A stretch of 64,000 nt of DNA from Nematostella vectensis (Eukaryota > Cnidaria > Anthozoa > Actiniaria > Edwardsiidae). This document shows, in pieces, positions 25,601 through 36,552 of this stretch (the first letter of the stretch is position 1; the number at the start of each line of letters is the position of its first letter). The translations under genes were made by a program, and so were the position numbers. The notes beneath the pieces are model-generated. The model was given only the letters and a program-made list of their open reading frames with translations. It had not been told where the DNA came from and ran no database searches. The stretch is taken from the NCBI RefSeq assembly GCF_932526225.1, contig NC_064043.1, forward strand, positions 1,509,501 to 1,573,500. Reading direction: 5' to 3'.

Positions 25601-28600
25601 AAAAACTACATATTGATCATCATTGTTTGATATATGAAGGTTCCAATTTGTTTATACTTTTTGGGAGTATAAGAACAAGTTTATTTTATTAAAGCTACTT
25701 TATCATTGAGTGCTAAGCAAGAAAGCATATTTTTATCACTACAAACCTGAACTCTAAACTTCCAAGCTGAGCCAACAGGAACTCCTGGAATCGGCCCAAA
25801 GTGGTTGGGTGGGACGATCGAGCACACCTTAGAGCGTCCAACGCAGGCCATTCCCTAAAAAGAGAAAGTTCATTCAAACATGCTGCAGCTACCTATTCTC
25901 ATAAACCTACAAATTACCCTGGCAGAGAAGGGAAAACCATGATTTACTAACTTGTTTTAGGATTTGTGAGTGACAGACCTATAGCCACCATACATTTCTG
26001 TGACATATAGTCACCCATGTTTCAATTACTCTGAGAGATATAGTGCAAAACCTGGATTTAATTCACTATTTACTTTAACCTTTAGTATAAAAGACCCATT
26101 ACAACCAAAAATTGCTGTAACTATAGCCACCAATTAAATAACCCTGATTGAACCTTGATACAGCACTATTACAATGTCTTACATTCATCAATCTATAATA
26201 ATTGCCATTAGAAAAGTACCTTTCCCCAGTCCCTGTTAGATGTAGAGTTAGCAGAAGCCATTTTTGATTTCTTTTTACTGGCTTTAAGCTTCTCCCCAGC
26301 TTGCACCACCTGTAGTAAAAATTGATATGAATAGATGTCAAAAATTATGATCCTAAGATGACCAAGGTAGTTTAAATGGGTTCACTACAGTAGATCCTGA
26401 GTTTTTTAGACTGGAGTTCAGAAGAGTTGCTCACATGACATAAAACACCTATCCTTAAATAGTACACAGATAGAGCTATTCTCTTTTCCATGGGAATTAC
26501 TTAAGGTCTTAATAAAGGTAAATTTGACACCACTGTTTTTGTGGTTTTTGTAAAACCTGTATCAATAGTTCTTAAACTTTATTTTTGCAAAAACATTTTT
26601 TCCATAAATCACATTCTAAGACAGCTAAAATGGGCTGTTTCCTGTGACCTGTTGACCGTGAATTGATGCTAAAATATTTGACTTTTCTAGCGTATTATTT
26701 TGAGGTGAGAACTCAAGCTTGTCGGACATAACCTCGCAAAGGGTTTTAAGATATCCTTCAAATTTTCAGGATCTGATAGATAATTATATCATGTCATAAA
26801 GTGTGAGGAATTTTCGATTTTCGACTAGAGATCGCTTTTATAGCACTTTTCGTGTCCAAATTTTGCCAGAAATGAGGACACAAAATTACAGTAGCTATTG
26901 CAAAAATAAAACTCGCAGGAGATAATTCAACCTTTTATTTGATATATAGTTTGTACATGTAGTGAAAATTGCGGCGCGACAATATTTTTTTCACGGACAG
27001 GTCGTTTACCTTTATCGAGACCTTAACATAAGTGTGTTTTGAGGTAAGCGTTTTCCAATTATGATAAAGCTGAAATCATCTTTTCTTTATAACATACCTC
27101 TGATGCATCTGTTTTACACAAGGGGCAATACCTTAGGGGAAAAGATGACAATAAGATACACATTCTATAATACACATACCCAAAGTATAAAAAAAACAAA
27201 CATCATTCTAATGGGAAAAATACCAATCTTCATCGTCTGGTATGGACTCCAAAGGTGGGTCCAGGCAGTAGATATGGTATGCCATGTCGCACTCGTCACA
27301 CAGCAGCTGCTTATCAGGGTCTTCCTTACCTCCACACTGCACAACAACAAAACATGTATTTTCTCTTAGTGATTTTTGGTGCAACAAAGCTGCCGTACAG
27401 CTTATGTCAACAATGTTGGCAGTGTTGTGACTTTGCTTCACCTGGTGGCATGCACATTGCTTGCATTTTTTCATCTTGTCATCTTTGCAGAATCTACAAT
27501 CTGGTTTATTCTGACCTACAACATGACCATGGAAACAAAAGGACCATGACTTTCAAAGTTTACCAAGAATGATTTGTAATACAACTCAAAATTTTCAGAT
27601 GATGCTCAAAGCAGAAGGACCTACGTTTTACAGAGGGGCCATCATTGCTTGACTGTATTCTTTCACCATTTTCATCATACGCTAACAGCAACAAACGACA
27701 CTGTTTAAATATAGGGAAAAAGACATGATCTAAGCACAATTCTATACTAACCAGGAGGAGCCTCAATCTTAAAAATCTCATCAAGGAAAATTAGCCTGCA
27801 TTCCTGGGCCACAGGGGCATGGCTGTCTTCTTCATTACTGAAATAGAAAGCAAGAACACATCACAAAGTCAAAAAAATGGGTCATTCAGGATTGTTGACA
27901 CAGTAGTCAATTGTTAAAAAAATATAAAGCCCTTAGCAACATTTCATAAGTGTGGAAAAATCTGACATCCAATAAGCATCATATAGTGTGGCATTATTTC
28001 TACAACACTTGATAGTATTTGTTTAATTGGTTGTAAGCCCATGGTAAATTATACGTCATCTACACAACAAATACCAAAAAAATGCTGCTTGTTTCCACAA
28101 CATTGTTTCTTCAACAGTACAAGCACCCTTTAAAGGAGTCATTGGAGTAAATGAAGAATATGACCCCACACCCAGAGATCAGCATTTATCTTAATATTAG
28201 TAAATGAAGAATATGACCTGGCACCAAAAGGTCAGTATTTACCTTAATATTAGTAAATGAAGAATATGACCCAGCACCCAGAGATCAGTATTTACCTTAA
28301 TATTAGTAAATGAAGAATATGACCCCGCACCCAGAAATCAGTATTTACCTTAATATTAGTAAATGAAGAATATGACCTGGCACCCAGAGATCAGTAGTTA
28401 CCTTAATATTAGTAAATGAAGAATATGACCTGGCACCCAGAGATCAGTATTTACCTTAATATTAGTAAATGAAGAATATGACCCCGAACCCAGAAATCAG
28501 TATTTACCCTTAATATTAGTAAATGAAGAATATGACCTGGCACCCAGATATCAGTATTTACCTTAATATTAGTAAATTAAGAATATGACCGGGCACCAAG

Positions 28601-31600
28601 AGATCAGTATCTACCTTAATATTAGTAAATGAGTAATATGACCGGGCACCCAGAAATCAGTATTTACCTTAATATTAGTAAATGAGTAATATGACCCAGC
28701 ACCCAGAGATCAGTATTTACCTTAATATTAGTAAATGAAGAATATGACCCCGCACCCAGAAATCAGTATTTACCTTAATATCAGTAAATGAAGAATATGA
28801 CCTGGCACCCAGAGATCAGTAGTTACCTTAATATTAGTAAATGAAGAATATGACCCCGCACCCAGAAATCAGTATTTACCTTAATATTAGTAAATGAAGA
28901 ATATGAACCCACACCAAGAGATCAGTATTTACCTTAATATTAGTAAATGAGTAATATGACCCCACACCCAGAGATCAGTATTTACCTTAATATTAATTTC
29001 GCGTAGAGCTCCCTCCCGCTGCCACTCCTTGATTCAGCCCCACCTTGAGTAATCTGAATTAGCCAAGCAACAAACATGATATGAAAATATCTGCATTTTA
29101 AAGTTCAGTATCAATGATCAATAAACTGTATGGTACTGCAGCATTGTAAATATATTATTTTTATAATATGTGTATTGCTTATACAGTACAGGAGTGGAAC
29201 TAGGTACCAAGTGGTGAGAGACGGGGACACAACAGAGCAGCACACATTTTGCTGCCTGTACCACAGGCTCCCCAAAGCAAATAAAAAAATAGTTTTTAGA
29301 CAAAGTACATTTTGTATTTTTTACCTGTTTTGAATGTTTTTTTGTAATCTGCACATCGTACCAAAAGCCTCTTTCCTTTGGTTCATCTGGGCAGTAGTTT
29401 GCCATGACAACCTGGCCAACAGAAAGCTGGTCCCACTGCAGCCGTTTGCGGGCTCTTGGTCTGATGTCTCTTCCTGGAAGTTTGTTGATCTCATCTTCCT
29501 CATAGCTGGAATGACAGTAAAGAGGATGATGACAGGAACATTTCTAGCACTCACAATGCTAACCCGAGGTAACCTTGATTACTAATGGGTAAATTCAGTT
29601 TGTTAGTAGTTACAGTAATTAAACATTTTAAATCCAGCTCTCTCAATTAAGACCATTGTTGCTGATGAAGACAATTAGGTGGATGATGATGATGATGATG
29701 ACAATGAGGTGAATGCTGATGATGACAATGAGGTGAATGCTGCTGATGACAATGTGGTAAATGCTGCTGATGACAATGTGGTGAATGCTGCTGATGACAA
29801 TGTGGTGGATTCTACTGATGATGACGATGAGGTGAATGCTGCTGATGACAATGTGGTGGATGCTTCTGATGACAATGTGGTGGATGCTACTGATGACAAT
29901 GTGGTGAATGCTGCTGATGACAATGTGGTGAATGCTGCTGATGACAATGTGGTGAATGCTGCTGATGACAATGTGGTGGATGCTACTGATGATGACAATG
30001 TGGTGGATTCTACTGATGATGACAATGTGGTGAATGCTGCCAATGACAATGTGGTGAATGCTGCTGATGACAATGTGGTGGATTCTACTGATGATGACGA
30101 TGAGGTGAATGCTGCTGATGACAATGTGGTGGATGCTACTGATGATGACAATGTGGTGAATGCTGCCAATGACAATGTGGTGAATGCTGCTGATGACAAT
30201 GTGGTGGATTCTACTGATGATGACGATGAGGTGAATGCTGCTGATGACAATGTGGTGGATGCTACTGATGACAATGTGGTGGATGCTACTGATGACAATG
30301 TCGTGGATGCTACTGATGATGACAATGTGGTGAATGCTGCTGATGACAATGTGGTGGATGCTACTGATGACAATGTCGTGGATGCTACTGATGATGACAA
30401 TGTGGTGAATGCTGCTGATGACAATGTGGTGAATGCTGCTGATGACAATGTGGTGGATGCTACTGATGATGACAATGAGGTGAATGCTGCTGCTGATGAC
30501 AATGTGGTGAATGCTGCTGATGACAATGTGGTGGATGCTACTGATGATGACAATGAGGTGAATGCTACTGATGATGACAATGTCGTGGATGCTACTGATG
30601 ATGACAATGTGGTGAATGCTACTGATGACAATGTGGTGAATGCTGCTGATGACAATGTGGTGAATGCTGCTGATGACAATGTGGTGAATGCTGCTGATGA
30701 CAATGTGGTGAATGCTGCTGATGACAATGTGGTGGATGCTGCTGATGACAATGTGGTGAATGCTGCTGATGATGACAATGTGGTGAATGCTGATGATGAC
30801 AATGTGGTAAATGCTGCTGATGACAATGTGGTGAATGCTGCTGATGACAATGTGGTGAATTGTACTGATGATGACGATGAGGTGAATGCTGCTGATGACA
30901 ATGTGGTGGATGCTACTGATGATGACAATGTGGTGAATGCTGATGATGACGATGAGGTGAATGCTGCTGATGACAATGTGGTGGATGCTACTGATGATGA
31001 CAATGAGGTGAATGCTGCTGATGATGACAATGTGGTGAATGCTGCTGATGACAATGTGGTGAATGCTGCCGATGACAATGTGGTGAATGCTGCTGATCAC
31101 AATGTGGTGAATGCTGCTGGTGACAATGAGGTGGATGATGATGATGACAATGTGGTGAATGCTGATGATGACGATGAGGTGAATGCTGCTGATGACAATG
31201 TGGTGGATGCTGCTGATGATGACAATGTGGTGGATGCTACTGATGATGACAATGAGGTGGATGCTACTGATGATGACAATGAGGTGGATGATGATGATGA
31301 TGATGGCTAAGAGATGGATGCTGATGATGACAATGAGGTGGATGATGATGATGACAATGAGGTGGATGATGATGATGACAATGAGGTGGATGCTGATGAT
31401 GACGATGAGGTGGATGCTACTGATGATGGCAATGAGGTGGATGATGATGATGGCAATGAGGTGGATGCTGATGATGATGATGAGGTGGATGCTGCTGATG
31501 ATGATGAGGTGGATGATGATGATGACAATGAGGTTGATGATGATGATGACAATGAGGTGGATGCTGCTGAAGACATGTGGTTAATGCTGCTGATGACAAT

Positions 31601-33721
31601 GTGGTGAATGCTGCTGATGATGGCAATGAGGTGAATGCTCATGATGACAATGAGGTGGATGCTGATGATGACAATGAGGTGGATGCTGATGATGACAATG
31701 AGGTGAATGATGATGATAACGATGAGGTGGATGCTGACGACGATGATTATGACAATAAGGTGGATGATGGTGATGATGACAATGAGGTAGATGCTGATGA
31801 TGACGATGAGGTGGATGTTGATGATGATGACAATGAGGTGGACGATGATGATGATGACAATGAGGTGGATGCTGATGATGACAATGAGGTGGTTGCTGAT
31901 GATGACAATGAGGTGGATGCTGATGATGACGATGATGAGGTGGAAAATAACAACGATGATGATGGGAATGAGGTGGATGCTGATGATGATTATGAGGTGG
32001 ATGCTGATGATGACAATGAGGTGGATGCTGATGATGACAATGAGGTGGATGCTGATGATGACAATGAGGTGGATGATGATGATGACAATGAGGTGGATGC
32101 TGATGATGACAATGAGGTGGATGATGATGATGACAATGAGGTGGATGCTGATGATGACAATGAGGTGGATGATGATGATGACAATAAGGTGGATGCTGAT
32201 GATGGCAATGAGGTGGATGACGATGGCAATGAGGTGGATGCTGATGATGGCAATGAGGTGGATGATGATGATGACAATGAGGTGGATGATGATGATGACA
32301 ATAAGGTGGATGCTGATGATGGCAATGAGGTGAATGCTGATGATGGCAATGAGGTGGATGATGATGATGATGACAATAAGGTGGATGCTGATGATGGCAA
32401 TGTTGTGGATGCTGATGATGGCAATGAGGTGGATGCTGATGATGACGATGAGATGGATGCTGATGATGACAATGAGGTGGATGCTGATGATGACAATAAG
32501 GTGGACGATGATGATGGCAATGAGGTGGATGCTGATGATGACAATGAGGTGGATGATGATGATGGCAATGAGGTGGATGATGATGACGACGATGAGGTGG
32601 ATGATGATGATGGCAATGAGGTGGATGATAAAGATAATGGTGTTGCAGGTGTTGAAAAAGGTGGTGATAATGTTGGTGCTGATGTAGCTTACCCATCATA
32701 TTTGACGTGGTATAAAACTGATTCTGGATCACTTTCATCTTTTAGACTAATATCCACTATTTCTGCCTCAAACCACGCTCCCATGCTTGGGTCCTTGGCG
32801 TCAATAAACTCTCCTTTCTGCCAAATAGAAGAGACTTCTTTCAAACAAAGTTAGATGCTTACAAAAGGGATCAACGAAATTGAGGTAGAACTCAATGAGA
32901 GTAAAACAGAGTACTTTCGGTAGTTACCTTATATATTGACTTGATAACAGACTTGTCTTTAGAAGAATTATTCTCTACTGAGTCCTTAACACAGGATAAT
33001 AAAATATAATATATATAACTCTACTATTGTTAAACAATATGTTTTTCAGGAAAGCTGTTACCTCATCCATAGAAGAGTGACCATTTTCAACACTACCATT
33101 GACAAGGGCTTCAGACTCTTCATTATTGCTTTTCTTATCATCATTATTATTGTTGTCATTAGTAGGGGGAGGGGCTTTAATCATCAGCTGGACTATCTCA
33201 TTCAGGCCAACATTGTAGTCAAACAAGGTGTGTCCATCTTCAAGCTGGAGAAAAAAGAAAAGAGGTTATTAGCCCTGGAGCCAAGAACCTACTACAAGTA
33301 GAGTATTACTAGAAAAATTACAACTAGAGACACCTAAGAATATACTAGGCTGTCAGTGTGATTTGGACCTCATTTGTAAACACAGCTGTTCATTACATGT
33401 CTCAACCATCTGCTTTATAATTAACAAACATCTCATAATATACTCCTAACACAGAGCTCGGTCACAACACAGGTAGCCCAGACACTACATTTGCTATACT
33501 AAGGCTGATAATATATAACTTAGTAGCCTATTTCCCAAGTAATAATGATTACAGAAGAATGAACACACCTGCTTTCCACGGAAAAACAATCTCTCCTGAG
33601 TAGTATCCACTAAAAAGGCTTCAGCAATCCTTTCCTTTAAATCTTCAATCTTTGTTTGCTTGCTAAGATTGTTGATCTGTTGCTCCTGCTTGCCGTCAAA
33701 TGTTCGCACTTGAATCCACAT
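5732..33721 (-). CDS. UHRF1: UHRF1, ubiquitin-like PHD and RING finger E3 ligase (23 coding exons)
   Basis: Exons, minus strand, 5' to 3': 33721-33569, 33244-33062, 32984-32928, 32817-32693, 29505-29325, 29053-28986, 27837-27752, 27681-27632, 27510-27442, 27336-27224, 27131-27098, 26309-26220, 25854-25747, 25346-25242, 24750-24644, 24301-24214, 13558-13484, 13278-13204, 12875-12813, 11718-11622, 11265-11120, 10639-10541, 5878-5732. All junctions are GT-AG and keep phase, giving 2319 nt and 772 residues (human UHRF1 is about 793). Start [10 protein letters not shown] and end LFPGYSKGR match the family at both termini. Known role: it reads hemimethylated CpG (SRA) and histone H3 (tandem Tudor, PHD), ubiquitinates H3 through its RING and recruits DNMT1 to maintain DNA methylation in the nucleus. 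No frameshift or stop was found. The exon 21 donor is GTCAGT, less usual but in phase. The introns are packed with tandem arrays. Confidence 0.95.
5911..8898. repeat. 3-kb minisatellite, 34-bp unit, about 88 copies (UHRF1 intron 22)
   Basis: The unit reads TTAGTTATGTACAGATGGGG then ACTAATTTAGGTCC. Variants are limited to a few positions (gtAcag/gtGcag/gtatag, gggAc/gggGc, gtCctt/gtActt). It begins about 33 bp upstream (in gene sense) of the exon 23 acceptor. Rare variants recur at a 1394-bp offset (41 units), so the array contains a higher-order duplication. Confidence 0.97.
8899..10540. other. rest of UHRF1 intron 22
   Basis: Non-coding intron sequence between the 34-bp array and exon 22. 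It holds poly-C runs near 8948, 9229 and 9912 and no coding similarity that I can recognise. Small open frames at 8944-9185 and 9813-10032 overlap on both strands and look like chance frames. Confidence 0.6.
10785..10960. repeat. 34-bp tandem repeat, about 5 copies (UHRF1 intron 21)
   Basis: AAGGTAAAGACCCTAGCAAT followed by ACAAAGCTAG-GAT recurs at 10821, 10855, 10889 and 10923. The period is exactly 34 bp, but the sequence is unrelated to the two other 34-bp arrays at 5.2 and 5.9 kb. Confidence 0.9.
11120..11718 (-). CDS. UHRF1: UHRF1 exons 20-21: basic linker between SRA and RING
   Basis: Exon 20 (11718-11622) encodes [20 protein letters not shown] and a Lys/Arg-rich run. Exon 21 (11265-11120) encodes [18 protein letters not shown], then [13 protein letters not shown], matching the pre-RING helix of the family. 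In human UHRF1 the equivalent basic stretch is the polybasic region that regulates TTD-PHD. The donor after exon 21 is ACG|GTCAGT. Confidence 0.85.
11739..12535. repeat. 57-bp tandem repeat, 14 copies (UHRF1 intron 19)
   Basis: The unit begins ATTACCATAAGTATGACACA and ends GACCACCTTGG, nearly identical in all copies. It ends about 20 bp from the exon 20 acceptor. Since 57 is divisible by 3, it makes a spurious 19-residue repeat open frame on the minus strand that runs into exon 20 sequence in the wrong frame. It is not a gene. Confidence 0.96.
12813..26309 (-). CDS. UHRF1: UHRF1 exons 12-19: SRA (YDG) domain
   Basis: Eight exons: 26309-26220, 25854-25747, 25346-25242, 24750-24644, 24301-24214, 13558-13484, 13278-13204, 12875-12813. 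They encode [90 protein letters not shown] and WRYLFKRDD. This is the full SRA fold, including the NKR finger that inserts into the duplex opposite the flipped 5-methylcytosine in the mammalian protein. The 10.65-kb intron 16 between 24214 and 13558 is almost all 52-bp satellite. Confidence 0.94.
13583..24225. repeat. 10.6-kb satellite-like array, 52-bp unit, about 205 copies (UHRF1 intron 16)
   Basis: Plus-strand unit: GTATCTACTAGAATTATCAT, GCATCAAGTTCACTTACAAC, CCTAACAGAGCA. Common variants are gtaACAactag, aTTTTCttgc, catTaag and acaAagca, plus a 50-bp unit lacking two bases. The array fills intron 16 from 20-25 bp off the exon 17 acceptor to the exon 16 donor. It runs into exon 16: the last 11 exon bases (CTGTTAGGGTT, minus strand) and the GTAAGT donor are part of the repeat unit. 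A 1194-bp higher-order duplication is visible (about 13.87-15.06 kb and 15.06-16.26 kb). Confidence 0.97.
27098..27681 (-). CDS. UHRF1: UHRF1 exons 8-11: pre-PHD and PHD zinc finger
   Basis: Exons 27681-27632, 27510-27442, 27336-27224 and 27131-27098. They encode [18 protein letters not shown], then [28 protein letters not shown] and [15 protein letters not shown]. The Cys/His spacing is that of the UHRF family pre-PHD and PHD fingers, with the acidic DEC segment that contacts unmodified H3R2 in human UHRF1. Exon 8 must end at the first GT (TCT|GTAAAA) to keep the frame into exon 9. Confidence 0.92.
27752..32984 (-). CDS. UHRF1: UHRF1 exons 3-7: tandem Tudor domain
   Basis: Exons 32984-32928, 32817-32693, 29505-29325, 29053-28986 and 27837-27752. 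Recognisable pieces are [30 protein letters not shown], the block [30 protein letters not shown] and [15 protein letters not shown]. The aromatic cage residues known to bind H3K9me2/3 in the human protein (Phe in GAWFEA, two Tyr in YHVKYD-Y) are present. Intron 4 holds the 3-kb acidic-looking array and intron 6 the 53-bp array. Confidence 0.92.
28147..28995. repeat. 53-bp tandem repeat, about 16 copies (UHRF1 intron 6, includes the exon 6 donor)
   Basis: The unit begins GTAAATGAAGAATATGACC and ends CAGTATTTACCTTAATATTA on the plus strand. On the minus (gene) strand each copy reads TAATATTAAG|GTAAATACTG, identical to the true exon 6 end and donor at 28986/28985. The array therefore begins in the last 10 bases of the coding exon. 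Confidence 0.95.
29655..32640. repeat. 3-kb array of GATGAYGACAATGWGGTGRATGCT-like 24/27-bp units (UHRF1 intron 4)
   Basis: Degenerate trinucleotide-based units of 21, 24 and 27 bp built from GATGATGACAATGAGGTGG. All have lengths divisible by three, so several frames on both strands stay open for hundreds of codons (acidic DADDDNEV on plus; Ser/Thr-, His/Pro- or Ile/His-rich on minus). It sits inside intron 4 on the antisense side, with no codon-like conservation. I read it as a repeat and not as genes. The left part favours GTGGTGAATGCTGCT and the right part GAGGTGGATGATGAT, so two related subarrays meet near 31.1 kb. Confidence 0.93.
33062..33721 (-). CDS. UHRF1: UHRF1 exons 1-2: ubiquitin-like domain and acidic linker
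   Basis: Exon 1 (33721-33569) encodes [10 protein letters not shown] to LFFRGKQ. Exon 2 (33244-33062) continues [15 protein letters not shown] and IVQLMIK, completing a UBL of about 75 residues. An Asn/Asp/Ser-rich linker follows. The split after RGKQ falls in the middle of the ubiquitin fold. A polypyrimidine run and AG (33727 or 33736) lie just upstream of the ATG, so exon 1 probably begins at a splice acceptor and a non-coding exon lies further upstream. Confidence 0.93.
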
Positions 33722-34534
33722 GCTGCCTGTTAATGCTGAAGGAAAGGAAAGAAAGCTGGGCTGACTTAATCCAGAATTGCTGTCATAGGCTGGATCGCTC
33801 TGGATTTACATTACACAGGGTCTTATTCAGACTGCTATATAAGACGCACTGCACTGCCGCGCAGTTTACATGGATAAGAGACTATTAGTGTGTTAATGCC
33901 CCTTTTGGTTATGCGGCCAAGTAAAAACACTGAAGATGGACTCTGCCTTCTTCAGTGGTTCTTAACAGGTTGGTTAGCAAGGTACTCTCTCCCAGATAAG
34001 GAAGTAAATCATTCTCTGTGTTAGAATGGCATGGCTTTGTACATTATGTAGCCAAGTCTGCTTATAGCAGGAACCATTAACTGGTTTTGACATAATTGCT
34101 TTTATGCCAAAAAACAAAAACATCTACGATAAAATCAAATATCTGAGTTTTTCGTTATTTGGCCAAAAATGTGCCTTGAAAACTTGTGGGTTGTATCTTA
34201 TAAATAACATGTAATAGCCGCAAATGTATTGATCTTTAGTTGTTACATTTTTAAGGGGACACCCTAATGAACATACATAAGTCTAGGTAAAGGATGGACT
34301 AGACTTCTTGTACCAAAGCTGGTGTTTTGTCTCACCAATCGTAATCGTGTTAATGAAATCACACAGAAATAAATATAATTTCGTAATTATGAGGTTTCAT
34401 AATGTATTGGGGGGATAAAGGTGACAAATGTGATTTAAACTTGTGTTGGTTATCTTGTTACAAAGTGAAAGAATACTGATGTCCATCTATCAACGTGTAT
34501 ATCTATCACTCGCTACTTTCTACCAAAAACCAAC

Positions 34535-35187
34535 AAAATGCAATAGCCTGGTGGCCTATCACAAGGATAGCAGATCAACAAAATGCTATAGCCCAATGGC
34601 CTATCACAAGGATAGCAGACCAACAAAATGCAATAGCCCGATGGCCCATCACAAGGCTAGCAGACCAAAATGCTATAGCCCGATGGCCTATCACAAGGCT
34701 AGCAGACCAACAAAATGCTATAGCCCGTGGCCTATCACAAGGATAGCAAATCAACAAAATGCTATAGCCCATGGCCTATCACAAGGCTAGCAGACCAACA
34801 AAATGCTATAGCCTGATGGCCTATCACAAGGCTAGCAGACCAACAAAATGCTATAGCCCGATGGCCTATCACAAGGCTAGCAGACCAACAAAATGCTATA
34901 GCCTGATGGCCTATCACAAGGCTAGCAGACCAACAAAATGCTATAGCCCGATGGCCTATCACAAGGCTAGCAGACCAACAAAATGCTATAGCCCGTTGGC
35001 CTATTACAAGGCTAGCAGACCAACAAAATGCTATAGCCTGGTGGCCTATCACAAGGATAGCAGACCAACAAAATGCTATAGCCCGATGGCCTATTACAAG
35101 GCTAGCAGACCAACAAAATGCTATAGCCTGGTGGCCTATCACAAGGCTAGCAGACCAACAAAATGCTATAGCCCGATGGCCTATCAC
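34535..35187. repeat. 45-bp tandem repeat, about 14.5 copies (5' of UHRF1 exon 1)
   Basis: The unit begins ATAGCCCGATGGCCTATCAC and ends CAACAAAATGCT. The first copies are more diverged (34535-34740); later copies differ mainly at cccG/ccTG and aaggCtag/aaggAtag. A 15-residue repeat frame is open on both strands for this reason only. Confidence 0.95.
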
Positions 35188-35189
35188 AT

Positions 35190-36240
35190 GGGGGAGAGGT
35201 CACCTCTTCCTGGCATGCATTGCTAATGAACTATATTATCAATGGCTTTGCTCCCCGCGAACATGTCAGTTGTTCATAGACGCCATAGGGAAACAACTTC
35301 TGCAAGGGGTCTTCGAAAAGTCAAATACTGTTTATGTTTACTGCGTAGATTTTGGTGTTGAAACGCCTATTACAACAGCAAACATTTAATCTAGTTTAGT
35401 TGGATTAAATGCAAAATGAATGTTTCTGCTAGTCCCCTTGCAGAGGTTGTTCTCTACGGAATCCATGATCAATCGATGTGTTCGTGGGGGGGGGTTGGCA
35501 AAGCAGTTAATAATAAAACTCATTAGCAATGCATGAGTAGCCCCCCCCCCCCCCCTTGGTCATACTGAATGCAGCATGATTTATTATCACTAGTAGTGTA
35601 ATGCGCCTGAAATAAAATATCTGTGTGGTGGTGACGCCATACATTTGAAAGTTACTCAAGTCTGAGTTTAAGATACTGATATCTTGAGGTCATTAGGAAA
35701 GCACCAGAAGATGGTATCTAGTGATTCAATACAAGTACCCCTCCTCTGCTTCTACATCATAGACGCATGTCAAGTAATTCATCAGTAAGAATGCTTATTA
35801 TCGAGAACTGTGAACGGTTATCAATTGTTACAAACAATCGGGTTGTAGATGTACTCAAAATTGTTCAGTCGCTGAGAAAATATTATGGACGATGAGTTTT
35901 GTAAGGGAAGCTTGACTAACACGCAAGTATGCAGTCGCGTGCTTACTTCGATTCAAACTTTGCCATCTTACATACAAACTCGATATGGTTACACCTTGAG
36001 AATAATATTCTCTTTAACTTAACTCTATCTTACGAGATCAGTAGGTTACTGTAAGTCTAGCGACAAACAAGGAACCCATTCTAAGTCTAAGTACTATAAG
36101 TTAAGTTACGTGAATAATTGACCAATTTGGACGATGGTCAAAGAAATGCAAAACGTTTAATGAAATCGAGAGAAGACTAGTTAAATTTTGGTTGCTCACA
36201 ATCGGAGAGGATGTGAGTCCACCCTTTTGAGCTTGCACGA
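35190..36240. other. upstream region of UHRF1 without recognised gene
   Basis: Between the 45-bp array and the putative first exon I see poly-G/poly-C runs (35488, 35541) and no coding signal. Confidence 0.5.
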
Positions 36241-36552
36241 CTCACCTTAGGCCGTTTGAACACTCAATTATCTTGGCAAAGAAGTTTATCAAGCTATTGT
36301 AAAGAGAGCTTTGGAGGCAGATTTCGACTTGTGTGTTGTTAGTCTCAGACGCGGGGAAACTGGTGCGAGAGTCTTTGGCGGGAAATCTAAAACCACGTGA
36401 TTGCGGAATCAATCAGTTGCTCTTTTTGACGATTTTGCATATCGTTCAATCTTAGCTCGCTCGGTCATTTTCTTGTTAGGCATTACATACCATATTTGGG
36501 AGCTCGCCCTAATCATTAGTTCGCTTTTTTCTCTCGCACTAGGGCTTGTTTA

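Larger units (their letters stand above)
33727..36385 (-). promoter_or_regulatory. putative UHRF1 5'UTR intron, first exon and promoter
   Basis: On the minus strand a consensus donor CTAAG|GTGAGT ends at 36246. A matching acceptor with a polypyrimidine tract lies just before the ATG (AG at 33727 or 33736). A perfect E2F-type site, TTTGGCGGGAAA, lies at 36374-36385, about 130 bp upstream of that donor. UHRF1 is a known E2F-regulated S-phase gene, so a short non-coding first exon near 36246-36360 fits. This is inference from motifs only. The intron would contain the 45-bp array. Confidence 0.45.

Noticed and set aside
29679-31310. 543-codon acidic frame on the plus strand, and companions on both strands
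   Set aside because: Translation of a trinucleotide-based tandem array in UHRF1 intron 4; many frames are open at once and there is no domain or complexity.
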